Shown piece by piece: positions 25,549-36,479 of a stretch of 64,000 bases of DNA. Each line of letters opens with the position of its first letter. The first letter of the stretch is position 1. Made by a program: the position numbers and the translations under genes. Under the pieces are notes generated by a model. That model ran no database searches. It saw nothing but the letters and a program-made list of their open reading frames with translations, and had not been told where the DNA came from. Source of the stretch: Sciurus carolinensis (Eukaryota; Chordata; Mammalia; Rodentia; Sciuridae); contig NC_062217.1 in assembly GCF_902686445.1 (NCBI RefSeq), positions 171,239,598 through 171,303,597 of the forward strand. The letters run 5' to 3'.

Positions 25549-27746
25549 TTCCAGTTCTACCTCAAACTCTGACATGCCATATCCTCGATCCACCAGGAGC
25601 AGTGACCTGAGGCACAGACGGCCACCGATTTTACCCACCAGGCTGTTCCTGGGTAGGGGTAAGACCCCCCTAAAAAAAACCAATTTAGGGAAGATAAATT
25701 GCTCATTCCTCTTGCAATGAATTCGGAGAGCTGCCACCTGACTAAAGAGGGGTCGTTACCCTTTGAAAATGTCTTCTCTTTTGTCTGATTCAAGCTAGCC
25801 ATTTTCCATGTAAAATGCAAGCTAACTGGGAAATTATATTTCTACTCCTCTATAATACAGATTAGAAAGATGAAGAAAAATCTGCCAGAAACGATAGGAA
25901 AAGCCATGATTCAGATGAGGAGCAGCCCGCGGGAGGCCCGTCTGCTGGAGAGCGAGCTCTGAGCGCTGGCTGTGGCTCCAGTTCTGCTTCTCCAGCTCAG
26001 ACACGCGTGGCAGTCACATGGGGAGCTTAAGCCACACCTGACAATCCACCTTCCCGCCCAGACAGTGTCTCCCTAGGGGCGCACGAGAATCCCCTGGAGG
26101 ACAGGTCACAGATCAGCCTGGACCCACTGCCACGTGTCCAGCGCTGAAGGAGGAGCCTACCATCTGCATAGTTCCCTGAGGCCCCAGAGACCACACACTG
26201 AGATCCGTAGCTGCCACGGAGGGACCCCGGGCTCTGTGGAGAACCAGGACTCCAGTGGCTCAGGGCTGCCTCCACCCAGGGAGGCAGGGAGGAGAAGCAA
26301 AGTGAGGTAGGTTCTTTGTGCCTCCCATTTTATACAGAGCCAGTGCGATCCTAAACATGAGCGTCTTGGGTGCACAGGGCAGGGAAGGAGAGCTGGAGGG
26401 TGCGTGCCATGGTTTAGGTATGAAGTCTTCCCAAGGCTCAGGTGTGACTGTGATCATGTTGAGGAAATGTTATAAAATGGTGCAATTTGTGAAATACAGG
26501 TATTACGCAAAGAACCGAGCCCTCCTGCCCGGGTGCACGTGGTGAACCCCAGGTCCTGAAACCGGGGACTGAGATAGAATATCCCAGTGCTCAACCTTCG
26601 TGTTTATGCCGGCTCTCGAAGTAACTGGCTTTTTGGAGAACAACCATTCTTATCTTAAACGCACTGAGAAGTTGGAAGGGATATCAGTAGTGATCTTTAA
26701 ATACCTTACTGGTGATTTAAGTTTATTCTTTAGACTTTCAATTGCAAGAAGTATTCTATATGCATTTCTGTTTTATAAATCAGGAAAAAAATGACTAAAA
26801 CAATCACACAAAATCACAAAAACTTCCATGATCAAGATATGCAGAAAACAAGTCACCTCTGCCAAGGCCACATGATTCGGAGCCATTCCAAACTTCCCTG
26901 AGTGACATTCCACAGTGATAAACTGTAAACATGAACGCCTGAAGGTTCAACAAGACACTGAGAGAAAACTGCTACTCTATTTTCTACAACACAGAGCAGG
27001 TTGTTCTCATGCCTTGAAGCCTCAGATTATGCTGTTTTGAACCCAAGACTGAACATTACAGTGTGAAGAATATCTCAGATGATTAAATAAAAACCAAATG
27101 GTGTCTCCATGTCTGGCCACAGCAGAGTGACAGGTGTCAGGTCCACCTCCTACAAACCGCCACCAAGGCTGAATGTTAACCACCCCCAAGATCATGTGTG
27201 GCAGCCCCGATGCTCAATGGGAAGGCAGGTGGGGGTGGGGCGATCGAGAGGTAATAGGTTTAGAGGAGGTCAGGGGCTGGCACCCTAAGGAGGGATTGGC
27301 ACTCCTAGAAGAGACATCAGAGAACTTGTCCACACACATAAAGAAGAGGTCACCTGAGCGTCCAGCCAGGTGGCAGCCACCTACAAGGCAAGGGAAGAGG
27401 CTGCAGAAGGTAACCTACCTAGCTGACACTTGATTTAGACACAGACCTCGACCACATAAGCCTCACGGCAGCCTGGGAGACCACAGCAACAGCGATTCAT
27501 AAAACTGAACTAGTGCTTTGAGGCACTGGGCCAAGGCAGTGTGGGCAAGTAATTCCTAAAAGGAGGGTCGCACACCAGGTAGGCTGCACATTTTGCTGGG
27601 AGTAATTTCCAGAACCCAGTATGGGAGGTAAAGCCCAAATACAGGATGATGGTCCCACCAAGTGGAGAGGTTGGGGCTGGCGAGGCAATTGGAATTTGTG
27701 GGAGGATTCGCAAGGAAGGAAGGAACTCTGCTAGAAGCTTCTCTCC
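25549..27746. other. No gene seen; mostly unique
   Basis: Weak traces only: a MER5-like 'cacgagaatcccctggagg' at 26080-26100 and an MLT1A-like 'catggtttaggtatgaagtc' at 26408-26430. No frame shows a domain. Confidence 0.4.
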
Positions 27747-27802
27747 ATTCCTTGACCAGTGGCTGGACCGAGCAATTCCTTGACCAGGAGCTGGACCAAG
27801 CA
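27747..27802 (+). repeat. 28-bp tandem duplication
   Basis: Two adjacent 28-bp units, each beginning attccttgaccag and ending gagca or aagca, lie at 27747-27774 and 27775-27802. They differ at two positions. Confidence 0.9.
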
Positions 27803-27852
27803 AACACAGCTTGAGACTGAAATTTAAGCAAAGACCTGAGAGGTGACTGTGA

Positions 27853-27972
27853 TATGTATACACACACATACACACACGCACACAGGAGGAATTTAGAAAT
27901 AAACAGACTGGCACGTATGCGTGTTCAGAGTGTATGTTCGTGTATGTGTTTGTACACATAAGTGTGTGTTTC
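27853..27972 (+). repeat. Paired CA-rich and TG-rich microsatellites
   Basis: An interrupted (CA)n at about 27857-27883 is followed by an interrupted (TG/TATG)n at about 27915-27970. The two tracts are roughly complementary and could pair as an imperfect hairpin. Confidence 0.75.
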
Positions 27973-29239
27973 CCAGCTCTGTCTGCTGAGAGCTGGAGAC
28001 ACCAGAAGCAGTGAGCACTTCTTCTGTCCAGATCTTAACTTTTAAATATCTTTTTCTCCTAAAAGCAACAAGGAATCCCAGGCTGGTCTCAGGGCGGGAC
28101 AGGATAAACACAAGATAAACCTGCAACATCGATTTGTACCTGAAAGTAAGGAGGTGCCTAGGGAATAATGTGGAGATATCAGGAGGGCACAGGGTCCAGC
28201 CTGAAGAAACTCACAGCGACTGCGAGGACGGGAGCGTTAACATTCTTTTTAGTAACAGATGATGACCCACCAAGTAAAACCAGGGTCCCTGGGTCCATGA
28301 ATAAATGAATCGGCAAGTGAGAGAGACGGAAAGGCTTTCCATTCTGCTGAAGGCCAGCTAATGAATACAGAAAGCAAAGTGGGATTTAGAGACTCACCAG
28401 TGGATGCTGAACCCAAGGGATGGAAGTTGGAGAAGGCAGAGTGCCCACGTAGTTGCTAAGTGTGTCGCTACAATTAATTGCAAAGGAAAATGGCAAGTCT
28501 ACCCACAGCAGGTGGGCAGATTCTACCTCAGCTGAGTAATCGAATCCAACATCACGCAGATTGAGACCAGCAACCAGAGCCCTGCCCCTCTGCACCCTGT
28601 GTGGCATCTTTCACTGAAACGTAGAGGGTCATTGGCCTGCACTGAAGGACATGGTAAGAAACCAGCTTTTATGCCCAGGTCCACTGGCGCTGCTTCCAAG
28701 GACAAAGGTCACAGTAGCTAACTCTGTCACTTGAAAGGTCCCTGAGCAGAAGCTCTTCTCAGGTGTCAGTCACGGGTGAAGCTGGTTGTCTCCCAGACAA
28801 TGCACCCGCCCTGGGCTCCCCTGGGTGAGCTCTGCAGCCGGCCTGCCTCCTCTCAGCCTGTGAGCAGGGACAGCAGAACCCGGGTCGGGGACACTTCAGT
28901 GAGCAGGAATCAACCCTCGAGCGGCATTGTTTCCCCTAGAAACCTGCCCTTTCCTGTCCCCGCTGCTCACTCCAGCATCACATGTGTGTCCGGAAGTTGA
29001 AAAGATCATAGGGCCTCAGAAGGGCCACAGCCCTGCAGTGCCTTGGCACCAGTCTCGCCAGCCGCCTTTCTGACTGCTGACATACAGCCGTAAAATAATA
29101 CGACAGCATTGCCTCAGCCACCGAGCTCTGGTCATCTGTCACGGAAGTCACAGGAAAATCACGCGTAGGATAACGCAGGACACGCAGGATCGCATCCAGG
29201 ACTCGTATACATAGGCCTAAACTTCCCACCTCCCATCTC
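27973..29239. other. No gene seen
   Basis: Unique sequence with short frames only. Confidence 0.5.
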
Positions 29240-29640
29240 TCCGTGAGCCATTCCTCCGTCTCTGAATCCCTGTCCCCCCACTTCCCTCCTCCCCACTCCC
29301 CACTTGGTGTCCACTGGACCCCTTGGCCTGCCGTGCTCTGTCCTTACTCCACCTCCTCTTCCAATCTGTCTACTGCCAATCTCCTGCTCATCTATCAAGG
29401 ACTCAGTGGTCACCTCCACACTGGAGCCCTCCTGAGTCCATTCCTGCCCCACACACAGCTCCCGGCCACACAGTAAGGAGCACGCACACAGTATACTGCT
29501 CCCTTGGCATCATGGGCTGGTGTTCCCACAGCTTTCCCCAGAGCCAGCCCCACGAAGGCCAAGATAGCATCTTGGTCGCCTTCCTCTCCCTGTACCTGGC
29601 TCCTAGGAAGCACCTTATAAAGATGGCCCTCTCAGATCAG
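29240..29640 (+). mobile_element. Possible L2 LINE 3' end
   Basis: A pyrimidine-rich stretch is followed by 'aagatagcatcttggtcgcc' and 'tgtacctggctcctaggaagcacc', the order of an L2 3' end ('actgtgtcttgttcatc', 'cccagcacctagcacag'). It is strongly decayed. Confidence 0.4.
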
Positions 29641-29764
29641 AGTGAAACTGAACAGAAGCCCAAGCACGTCACCCGGGCTAGCAGAACTCCACCATCTGTA
29701 CAAATCATGTGTCAACAAATTAGAGGCAGCACGAGGCCAAGAGGCTGCTCTGCCACCAGGTCAC

Positions 29765-29938
29765 CTGGACACCCTCCCAGCTCTGCCACCAGCTGTGCTC
29801 CCATCAGCAAGTTCCTGGGTGTCTCTGTGCTTCCTGATTTATATCGCTGGGTTGTAGAAAGAGAGCGTCCATCTCTCGGAGCTGCCAAGATAAATTGCAA
29901 GGATCGAACATTCGATAAATGCTACGGATCAGTATCTG
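29765..29938 (+). mobile_element. MIR SINE, decayed
   Basis: The strings 'ccagctgtgctcccatcagcaag', 'tctctgtgcttcctgattta' and 'gataaattgcaaggatcgaa' align loosely with the MIR core and 3' part. The 219-codon frame across 29323-29982 runs through this and the L2-like segment, so it is not a gene. Confidence 0.45.
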
Positions 29939-31469
29939 TTACCCTGAAAGAAAGTCTTCGTTGTACCAAAGTCCAAACATGACACAAGTTTCAGCTTTGG
30001 CTAATGAAGAAAAATATTTGCATGGCCTTAAAGGTCTTCACTGCTAGTGGCAAAGTCTCTCTACCTCTACCCTTTCCAGACACCTTCAGCCCTGCGTGCT
30101 CTGTCCCTGGCCAGTGTGCTTCAGGGGTGGAGACTCCTGGAGCGTGATATTCAGGGAGCTAGAGAGCAGTCAGCACATCACGCTTAAAACCCAGGAGGCT
30201 GGAGGGCAAGCTGGGGCCAAGGCTGAGCTTGCAGACGACTGAGGAAGTGTGCCAAGATCCAGATGCTGAACGCCGTGCGTGTGTGCAACACGCTCATGGT
30301 GCACCCGTTTTGACTCTGGGGCGGGACCAGGCTCAGGGATCCGCTCTTCCGGGCTCCCCATGCAATTCCTATCTGCAGAGCACATTTGGGAAAACACCAG
30401 ATCATGAGGCTGGTGATCCTCTGCCCTCCCTTGTTTGGCCGTAGAAGTCACCCAGGAAGCAGAACTCCTGAGGAGTTCCTGTCGCCCACCCGCCGCCTGC
30501 AGAGGAGCTGGTGCACTTGTCTGCCCACTGCTGTCCCCTCTTTTGCACGGGCAGCCACACGCGTGGCCTGTGGGACGCACCCCTCCAACAGAGGACGCAG
30601 TGATGGGGGTTGGGAGCCCCGGTCACTACCCTCTACCGGCCCCTGGCGCAGCTCCACCTGAATGGTGCCCAGCAGAGGCCCTTCCCTCTGCCCCGGTGAA
30701 GCGGAGCTCCCCACAAGGCCTCCCCGAGTGGCTCTGCACCTTCAGGGCAAATCCCTCTGTGTGATGGCAGCTGCTGTGGCCCCAAACTGAGCCACATGGG
30801 CAGGATTTCGACAGGTATTTGCCAAGAGGGCTTCCCAGTAAGGGCTGCATCCAAAACAGGAATGAAAAAAAATGGTGTTTTCCCTTAGTTTCTGCAAAAC
30901 AGCCCTCAGTATCCAAGCAGCACTCAGATGACAACACGAGAGAGCAGCCTTGCAGGCAGGACCTCCGCCTCTCGTGCCGCATCTGAAGAGGATGAAGAGC
31001 ACCCGGAGCGCTGGAGGGAGAGACGACATGTGGCGACCAGAGACGTGTGAGGAAGCAAAGAGCAGAACGCGGGCTCTCGTGACTCCCCGGGCTTCGGCTC
31101 TCTGGAAACCAGGAGGACTTCCAAGCCACAGGTGGACTCCTAGAGAGCAGGCAGCTACCTTCGTGGAGACAGCAGGAGGACACCCAGGATGGAGGAGAGC
31201 CCCAGGGCCTGGGCGCTGTAAGAACAGTCCCCCCTGGGGACCAGGAGGCCTTGAGAGCCCTGGTGGGGGTGCAGGAGGCCACCTCCTCAGAGTCACCCCC
31301 AGAAACTCAGGGAGTCTGATGGGCCAGGAGGCAGCCTTCTTGGACCAAGGGAAGGAGACAGTCCTTCACGCCCCAGCACACCCTTTCTGAGCTCCTTCTA
31401 CCCCCAGACACTTGCCTGGGAGCCTGGAGTGCAGCTGCGGAGAAACCAATGTCTCCCACCCGCCAGCTC
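29939..31469. other. No gene seen; GC-rich unique sequence
   Basis: Minus-strand frames of 184 and 218 codons (30742-31296 and 30626-31282) overlap each other and a plus-strand frame. They contain low-complexity Pro/Ser/Arg stretches with no domain, so I treat them as chance frames. Confidence 0.5.
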
Positions 31470-31896
31470 CAGCCACTAGGATGGCGAAGATCACAAAAAG
31501 GAGAGAAGCAGCACGCGTCAGCGAGGACGTGGGGGAACCGCACTCTTCACGGCGCGCGGGCAGGAAGGGAAAGCCGTGCAGCTGCTGGGGAAGCCACAGA
31601 GGCTCCTCGAGAAGGTCAACACAGGCACCATGCGACGCCGAGTCCACGCTTCGGTATGAGCCCAACTGAGCGGAGAGCAGCATTCAAACAAGAGGTCGCA
31701 CCCGAAGGTCCATGGCAGCATCATTTGCAAGAGCCAAAAGGCAGAACCTGCCAGACGCTTATCAACACACATGTGGATGGAGTGTGGTCTGTCCACACCA
31801 GGGGCCACTCAGACATGAGACAAGAACCAGGTACCGAAGACACATCCCATCACGGCTGGCTGCCAGGCAGCGTGTCTCCCAGACACCAAAACGCCT
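31470..31896 (+). mobile_element. L1 3' region, left part
   Basis: The order 'gtcagcgaggacgtggggg', 'ggcagcatcatttgcaagag', 'ccaaaaggcagaa' and 'agacaccaaaacgcc' follows the end of L1 ORF2 and the start of the 3' UTR. It is CpG-rich for an old L1. An LTR follows directly. Confidence 0.7.
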
Positions 31897-32292
31897 AGGA
31901 GTAACTTAGACTGGGGGAGATTTATTAGGTTCCTGGCCTCAGAGGATTCAGCCTGTCCGTGGTTGGCCAGTTCCATTGCTTTGGATCTAAAGTGAGGCGG
32001 AACATCATGGCGGAAAGGTCAGCCAAGCTGCTCATCCCACAGCAGCCAGGAAGGGGTTTGGGGCAGAAAGAAGACAGACCATCCAGGGCCTGCGCCCAGT
32101 GACCTGCTTCCCTCAGCCAGCTCCAACTCCCAGTAGTCCACGCAGCCATCGGTGGATTAACGCGTCAACTGAATCAATCCACCGCGGAGGTCAGAGCCCT
32201 CACGATCCCATGGCTGCCTGAAAGCCCACCTCTGAGCCATGCTGTCAAACACATGAGCTTTGGGGGAACATTCCAGATCCAAGCCGTAACAG
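31897..32292 (-). mobile_element. MaLR-type solo LTR inside an L1
   Basis: It shows 'ggagatttattaggttc'-type, 'aagtgaggcggaacatcatgg', 'ccagtgacctgcttccctc' and 'gagctttgggggaacattcc agatcc', the mirrored MaLR order. L1 3' sequence flanks both sides in the same orientation. It closely resembles the copy at 19.7-20.1 kb, including the 'aacattccagatcc' end. Confidence 0.75.
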
Positions 32293-32578
32293 ATGGCCCT
32301 GACAACATGCCAAGTGCCAGGCGCCAAAGGCTACGTATTGTCTGCTCCATTTATACGGGACTCCCAGAGGCAGAGCCACCGAGACGGGAGGGAGATCAGA
32401 GGTTGCCTGGGGCTGGAGAGGCAAGGCAAAGGGCGAGGGTGGGGGACGCTGAAGGTTGCAGTCAGTCGTGTGACACTACGAATGTACTGAATGTCCCTCC
32501 ATCGTCACTTTAAAATGGGCAAAGTGGTAACTTTTATGTTGGATGTATTTTACCACAATTTAAAAAAGGAAACTCAAC
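32293..32578 (+). mobile_element. L1 3' UTR, right part
   Basis: It resumes with 'tctgctccatttatacggga', then 'cagaggttgcctggggctgg', 'gtgacactacgaatgtactga' and 'cactttaaaatgggcaaagtgg', ending A-rich. This is the L1M-type 3' UTR order. The first bases overlap slightly with the left part, so the junction is not fully resolved. Confidence 0.75.
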
Positions 32579-32686
32579 AGCTTGAATTTTAAAGGGAAAA
32601 GTAAAAAAGAAGCTTAATGATAGCAATCCATGTGGTAAAGGCATCGTGGGGGAGGCTGTACCCTGTGGTCACAGAAAAGGGGTTTG

Positions 32687-32881
32687 AGCCAGGCCTGGTG
32701 GCACAAACCTACAATCCCAGTGGCTCTGGAGGCTGAGGCAGGAGGATCATGAGTTCAAAGCCAGCCTCAGTAATTTAGCAAGGCTCTAAGCAACTCAGGG
32801 AGACCCTGTCTCTAAATAAAATACAAAAAAGGGCTGGGGATATGATTCAGTGGTTAAGTACCCCAGGGTTCAATCCCCAGT
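32687..32881 (+). mobile_element. Sciurid composite SINE
   Basis: A full-length example: 7SL monomer ('gccaggcctggtggcaca', 'ggctgaggcaggaggatcat', 'gaccctgtctcta'), A-rich linker, then the ID-like tail ('gggctggggatatgattcag', 'ggttcaatccccag') and an A-rich end. Confidence 0.95.
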
Positions 32882-35195
32882 AAAAAGAAAGAAAAGGAGT
32901 TCAAAACTTGGATGTGGGAGGGCTTCAGCAAGGCAGGACTCTGGGAGGCAGCTAGCCAGCCTAGGCATGATGAAGGGGTGAGGTGTGGAGAAGGCTGTGG
33001 GAGGAGAGGCTGAGGACACGGGCAGGTGCGGAGGCCGGGACACAGTTCCCTTGGTATCTTCCAGGACATTTGGAGATGCAGTGAGAGGGGGAACGTGTGG
33101 AGGGGCAAGTCAGGGCTGGGTCTGCCCACCCTCTGGAGGGGAACTCTACCAAGGTCGCTGGCCACCCTGCCCCGGCTGACCGCGGAGCAGAGTGAAGCAT
33201 CTGCAGCAATGCCCCAGCCCTAGGGCCTGTCCTCTCCCCTCAGGGCTCCCCTCTGCTGTACCGTTGTGTGTGCTCATGGGTCTGTCTCCTCGCACCTGCC
33301 AAGGGACCACACACTCCTGTTGGGGCTCTGGATGATGGAAGTGAAGAGACCTGGCTTCTAAGATCAGGCAGGAATTGCTCGGGTCCCCAGGACTGCTGAC
33401 CGGACACCATCCAGTTCCGTAGAGCAGCCACACTTTCAGGTAGTTAGTCAGCCAGGAACAAGGGGGTGGGTGGGGAAGGTGACTTACAGGGAGGACCTCA
33501 GACCCATACATCAGAGTCCGTGGTCACCAGACGGGGAACCACCGAGAACCTTATCAAAACAGACGTCTGGACAGCGGGAACTGGCACGCCAGACCGCCCC
33601 AGCCTCAGTCAGCTACAGCCCCTTAAGAGAACCGTGGTTTTAAGATCACGTCATGACCCTCCGCTTGTGACCAGGTCATCATCAAAACCATGTCACACAC
33701 CCCTTGTGACCAGTCAGCAGGAACCTCACAAAGAAAACGTGTTGAGGACTAAACAAAAGGGTAAAGCCCACTTAAGGGTTCATGAGAGACTAGACCAAGA
33801 ACGAAGGACCCAAGATCCTTAAAGCCCCGGATTCTGGAAGAGCCACCCGCCTCCCTGAGGCAGCCCCCGGAGCCTGACCTGAACCCTCGCTCTTCCTAAC
33901 AGGCTCCTGCTTCCTGCTTTGCTCAGACTGATTGAAATCTTCCTTGCAGGATCCGCAAGAACCAGTGGCTGCAGCCGCCCAGGGTTGCTTTGTCTCCGGG
34001 TCGCCTCCTCTCCAACACCACTCAGCCTTGGAAGAACTTGCTGCTGGCGGGGCCCTGAGACAGGGTATTATGAATGTCTATTCCTGGGCACTTAGATCCA
34101 GAGGGCCTCGAAGTGTTAACAGAGCTTCCTAAGTCAGCGGTCATGGGCAACTTCTCTGCCTTTCCTGCCTGGGGCAGTCCTGACCTCCTGCGCTTCCCCC
34201 AGAAAGACGTTCTCTGCAAAAGACTGGAACATCACCTTTATCAAAGATGGGTCACTGGGAGTCCAGGAAGCCTTGAACTGAGTTAAAACAATGAAAGCAG
34301 CAGTAATGCCGTAATTAGGGAAGGAAATGAAAGATAAAAGGCTTCATCTAACACCTCGGAACTCAAGTGAGACGTTCGTCCTGGGTATTAGCTAACGGAT
34401 ACCCCTCCTCCAGTCGAGGCTCCAACTTTGGAATCGCTCACTGCTCCGGAAGCAGAGGCTGACACTCTGCCGTGGTGCACGGCCCCTCTTGTGACTCTCT
34501 GTGCTCTGCCCACCCCACGGCCAGCTGGAAACTTCTACTCGGCCGCGGAGCCCCAGCTCCAAGGGCCTCCCTCTAGGAAGCTGGGTGACTCTCTCTGGCT
34601 AGCCTGGTGACCCCTCCTCTGAGCTCCCTCAGGACCACGAGCATATCCTGATGTGGCACCAGGGAGCCACCTAGGCATCCTCCCTGGATCCCTGGGAGAA
34701 GCAGCCCCCCAAGGTGGAGATCAGCTCACCCTGGCTCACAGGCTGCTCAGGGCAAGGAAGGGACCCCTGGAACCACCCTCAGACTCCTCCCAGCCAATGC
34801 CACAGGAACGTTTATTTCTTTTCAAGAGCAAGAAAATTGGCACTTTAAATCCTCTTCTGAATTTTATGCATCTTATATCTGTACCTCAACTTTTGAAATC
34901 AAAGATGAAAACTGACTCTCCTCATTTTTTTTTTTTTTTCCATTTTGGTTAAACTGACCTTATTAACCCTACCTTAAAGGGAATGAGTTTAGGGGAATAC
35001 AAACAAACTGGGATAAAGTGAAAAGATTATTCATTCAAAATATTATTGAGACATTTTCTTCCAAAATGGTCAAGGTCACTGGTGGATGACCAGAGTTCTC
35101 ACCTAGAAGAGGCACAACAGCTGATAAAACACAGGAACAACCTATGTCAACCCAGGTCCCCAAGGAACAGAAAGGAGTAGATTGTCTTACAATCA
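32882..35195. other. No gene seen
   Basis: Unique GC-rich sequence turning AT-rich after 34800. A T-run lies at about 34926-34940. Frames are short and overlapping. Confidence 0.5.
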
Positions 35196-35431
35196 AGACT
35201 TCATTAGAGAGTCAGGCATGGTGGTGCACACCTGTAATCCCAGCAGCTCAGGAGACTGAGGCAGGAGGATCACAAGTTCAAAGTCAGCCTCAGCTATTTA
35301 GCAAAGCCCTAGGTAACTTGACAAGACCCTGTCTCAAAATTAAAAAAATACAAAGGGCTGGGGATGTGGCTCAGTGGTTAAGCACCCCTGGGTTTAATCC
35401 CTGGTACACACACACACAAAATAGACTTCAT
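35196..35431 (+). mobile_element. Sciurid composite SINE with CA-expanded tail and target duplication
   Basis: The SINE body spans 35211-35406 (7SL monomer, A-rich linker, ID-like tail ending 'gtttaatccctggtac'). Its tail continues as (AC)n to about 35417. Direct repeats agacttcat flank it at 35196-35204 and 35423-35431. It is among the least decayed SINEs here. Confidence 0.93.
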
Positions 35432-36127
35432 CAGGAAAAATGTCATGTGACAGAAAATCACAAAGAAGTTGAGAAAAGGGAGAGTCATCTGGTCATAATG
35501 GACATGAAGGACTAAGAGTGAGAAAGATGTTCCAGCCTAGGGAACTTCAGGGAAAGCTGCCAGGAAGCCCTGGAGCTAAGGCCAGCTGGTAGATGATGCC
35601 CGAGTCCCTCAGCAATGGGTCCACATTATGTACTAGAGACCCTCCGTCACTGCTGGGAGCAACCCAGGGGAGGAGTGGTCTCGGCACAAAGGCAGTGATA
35701 GATTCCAGAACTCAGCACTGAGGGGCTGGGCCCATCCTGCTCCCGATAATTGGAGTTTTACAAGGTTTATTTCATGCCCACCACATCATCTATTTGGAAG
35801 CAGTTCAGAGCTGCCAAGGAAATGAGAATCAGTGGAGCTAAGACTCCAGAAAAGAAAGAATTTTAGAGAGGAGAGTTGGCCGCCTCTGGCTGCTGTTACT
35901 CTGGAGGCATTTTCCAATCCTGGGTTGGAAAGGAAGCTAAAAATCTGGTGTAAAGCTCAATGAGAAGCTTCATGGAGGATCACTGCAGAGGGACCAAAGC
36001 CAGCAGAGTCCTGGTGGTCAGCTGGGGTCCTCAAACACAGGAACCTCTTTCTCCTCCACATTAGCTAAATGTTAGGAAAACACAGAATTTAAGCTAAAAT
36101 ATAGGCAGAAACTTGTGAAAAGCACAG
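35432..36127. other. No gene seen
   Basis: Unique sequence with no recognisable element. Confidence 0.5.
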
Positions 36128-36241
36128 TCTCTGGCCCAAGCCTGTAGCTACAACTACTTGGGAGACTGAGACAGGAGTATCACAAGTATGAGGCCAACCT
36201 GGGCAATATAGCAAGACACCATCTCAAAATAGAAAAAGAAA
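36128..36241 (+). mobile_element. B1/Alu-like monomer without ID tail
   Basis: It reads 'caagcctgtagctaca', 'cttgggagactgagacagg', 'ggccaacctgggcaatatag', 'caccatctcaaaat', ending A-rich. The tRNA-like part is absent. Confidence 0.85.
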
Positions 36242-36479
36242 ATTTCAGTTCCGTGACACAAATGATTAGATCCAAGTATCTCCAAGTAAAGACACCTTGC
36301 AGAATATACTTGGATCTTAGTAAAGCAAGGAAAACAAACAAATCTCTGTAGAGTCAGAGATTGATCAAAGTAGACCGAAACTCGCCAACACTGCAAACCC
36401 TAACTCAGTACAGACCTTGATCACATTGTAGTAAACAGCCGAGGTTCTGTTTCCATCAGAGAAAAGGATTAAGTCCTAT

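Noticed and set aside
29323..29982. 219-codon plus-strand frame
   Set aside because: It passes through L2-like and MIR-like repeats and has no domain.
30626..31282. 218-codon minus-strand frame
   Set aside because: Low-complexity Ser/Pro/Arg composition and an overlapping 184-codon frame in another phase indicate a chance opening in GC-rich DNA.
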